A program made the translations under genes and the position numbers. DNA of 64,000 bases from Himantopus leucocephalus (taxonomy: Eukaryota > Chordata > Aves > Charadriiformes > Recurvirostridae), in the NCBI GenBank assembly GCA_003993805.1, contig RSEF01000002.1, positions 95,393,515 through 95,457,514 on the forward strand, given 5' to 3'. Below the pieces are notes generated by a model that worked only from the letters and a program-made list of their open reading frames with translations, had not been told where the DNA came from and did no database searches. Positions 62,166-64,000 of this stretch are shown piece by piece (position 1 is the stretch's first letter; every line of letters starts with the position of its first letter).

Positions 62166-64000
62166 ATGTATCTACAATGACACAACTTAAAGAAGCCTAC
62201 AAAAAATATCTTTTTTTAGAGGACTACACAGGGCAAGAAAAACACGAAACTCACCTGATCTTTGTTGAAAATATTGAAGTTAAGTGGCAGTTACCATGGA
62301 TGAGGGACGAGAACGAAAACTTTAGAGAAAGTCTTAAGAGGAAGAAGCGTGAAGTAAATCAGAAGTGTTGATAATCCATAGAATAAAATCCTTGATTCCA
62401 CTGAACATGCACACACCAGCTCTAATCACTAAACATCAGATTTAAAGAAACAGAGACAGTAGGAAAGTACTCATGTTTGACATACAACCTAAATCGCAAG
62501 CATAAGTAACTGATATTTTCCAGTAATGATTTACTTCTGATTTTGAAAAAGGTTTTTGCTCTGGTCCCATCAATATTTAAGGATATTAAACACATCTTTA
62601 TTCCTAGTTCTGAGATAATCTGGGTGTATTATGCCTACAGGTAAAGCAAACCAAATTTTCTTTTTGATGAAGCAGCTGTCCATCAAGAAGAGCTGTTTTA
62701 TCTAAAACTTCCTTTTTTGCAGGCTTATGTCAAATTTTGACAGCATGATTCACAGGAAAATATTACATGATATATACTTCATAGATTATATGAACAAAGT
62801 CAAAATATTTTATTCCAATGGTATCAGAACTTTTCACTGCAATTTATTTTCCAAATCTGTTGATATATACTACACTACATTTAACACAATAAAGACATTT
62901 GAGATTTTGAAGCAACATTGGAATACACCGTGATCTCTTCTGAAATATTTAAAGGCTTTTGCTGTGTTGCTAACATAGATGAAAGACAAAGTAGAAAATA
63001 TTTTAATTTTCTGAGATTAAATTAAAAGATTAAATTAAATTGGCACATCTGAAAGCCTTCTTTCCTTCCATAACTGTATTCTGGCATTCTGAGAAATTAT
63101 CTCCTTAGATCATTTCATCCCTCCTCTATTCATTTCCCTTTTCCTTGACTTGGTATAACTGTCAGTTCCTCAGCTATGAACCCTCTTTTGGATTTAAGAG
63201 CCTAAATCAGACAACCTTGTAAGATAAAATTTGTTTCTATCTCCTACATCTGGTACTTACTTTTCTTTTGCCCTTTGTGTTTTGATTAACACCCCACCCC
63301 ACCCCAACCCCAATCATTTTTATGTTTATGTTTCTTTTCCACTGTTTGGTAACCTTCCTTCAGCCCTCCTGTCGCAGAAATTGATAGTTCAGACAGGTTA
63401 ATCAAACCCTGATTACCCCAGTTCAACTGGGACTTGTTGGTATTTAGTCCTGAGAACAGTATGGACTCCCAGGTCTTTGCCATGAGCTAATAGTACCCAT
63501 TTTGCTACAAGAAACTTCTCAATTTAGGTAGCTTTATGAAAGACAGCAGTGAGGATTTTAGGCATCTGAGAGATTTTTAGAGCCCATGAGGTTAGGCTGC
63601 AACCAAGTGGTAATTTTGAAAATGTTGATGTCTCATAGATGCTGCACAAAGGAGACTAAAGGATTTCAGTTCCAGGAATGGAGTCCTGAGAAGTCTATTT
63701 AAGTTGTAATTTCTTACAACTTAAAAAAAGCAGAAAAAACAATTCTAAGGGGAAAAAAAATATACAAAGCAATAGTTGCTTCTCTTTCCATATTTATTCT
63801 TTTTTTTTAGGTGAAGAGATAAAGTGTAGGTCATGTTATCTGTCTAATTTTCATATAAAATTAATTAGAATCTCTAGAGATTCCTATTAACTCCTGTGCT
63901 TTCCTGCTTTTCAGCATGGTAATTAATTCAATGGAGAACTGTACAGACCTTGTATATACAATATATATGAACAGTTTGGCTATTCAGTTCAAGACTCAAA
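62166..64000. other. No gene seen
   Basis: AT-rich sequence. It contains the C-rich run at 63292-63311 and ordinary A/T tracts. No exon of ELP2, the gene next to MOCOS in mammals, was recognised. Confidence 0.5.
63292..63311 (-). other. Potential G-quadruplex motif (minus strand)
   Basis: The plus strand reads four CCCC tracts separated by A, A and AA, so the minus strand has four GGGG tracts with loops of 2, 1 and 1 nt. This meets the strict pattern for a stable intramolecular G-quadruplex. No promoter or gene start is visible beside it. Confidence 0.8.

Noticed and set aside
1..64000. Neighbouring genes expected from mammalian synteny (ELP2, FHOD3), tRNA genes, miRNA genes and CRISPR arrays
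   Set aside because: I looked for WD40 or formin-like exons, mir-187-like sequence and regular spaced repeats and saw none; a profile search would be needed to exclude small exons.

Overview
The window looks like bird nuclear DNA. It is AT-rich and intron-like, and it carries several copies of the CR1 LINE with its diagnostic avian 3' end (a 'tctatgattctatgattct'-type tail). It also carries endogenous retrovirus pieces with the layout of the avian ERV-L group. No bacterial-type gene organisation, operon, CRISPR array or plasmid/phage feature is visible.

The only protein-coding gene I can support is on the minus strand. Three internal exons at 20535-20734, 5689-5805 and 1774-2220 join in frame. 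They encode the middle of molybdenum cofactor sulfurase (MOCOS): the C-terminal part of the NifS-like cysteine desulfurase domain, the catalytic-cysteine motif RTGCFCNTGAC, and the start of the MOSC N-terminal beta-barrel domain (VTNIYLYPIKSC). All three have AG/GT splice borders and no stop codon, so the gene looks intact here. The last exons should lie left of position 1. The upstream exons were not found in the 43 kb to the right, so they lie beyond the window, in an assembly gap, or were too short for me to recognise.

The rest is intron and flank with transposable elements. From left to right: an ERV LTR 3' part (1-197, +), CR1 (2846-3373, +), a CR1 tail (27819-27927, +), CR1 (31176-31558, -, running into a gap), a long decayed CR1 ORF2 piece (39440-41115, +), a CR1 cluster (45751-46752, +) abutting a CR1 ORF1 remnant (46780-48295, -), a decayed ERV-L-like pol with 3' LTR (about 50380-53315, +), and a complete solo LTR with a 5-bp target-site duplication (61425-62160, -), of the same family as the LTR at the left edge.

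The most systematic unusual signal is technical. Nine of the twelve single-N characters sit exactly between two near-identical direct copies of 16-180 bp. This points to contig ends that overlap but were not merged, i.e. false tandem duplications. I also report several perfect inverted repeats (best: 18-bp arms at 26492-26578), a minus-strand G-quadruplex motif near 63300, and a diverged 44-bp tandem duplication. I found no previously undescribed biological system, and the large non-repeat stretches show nothing I can interpret.
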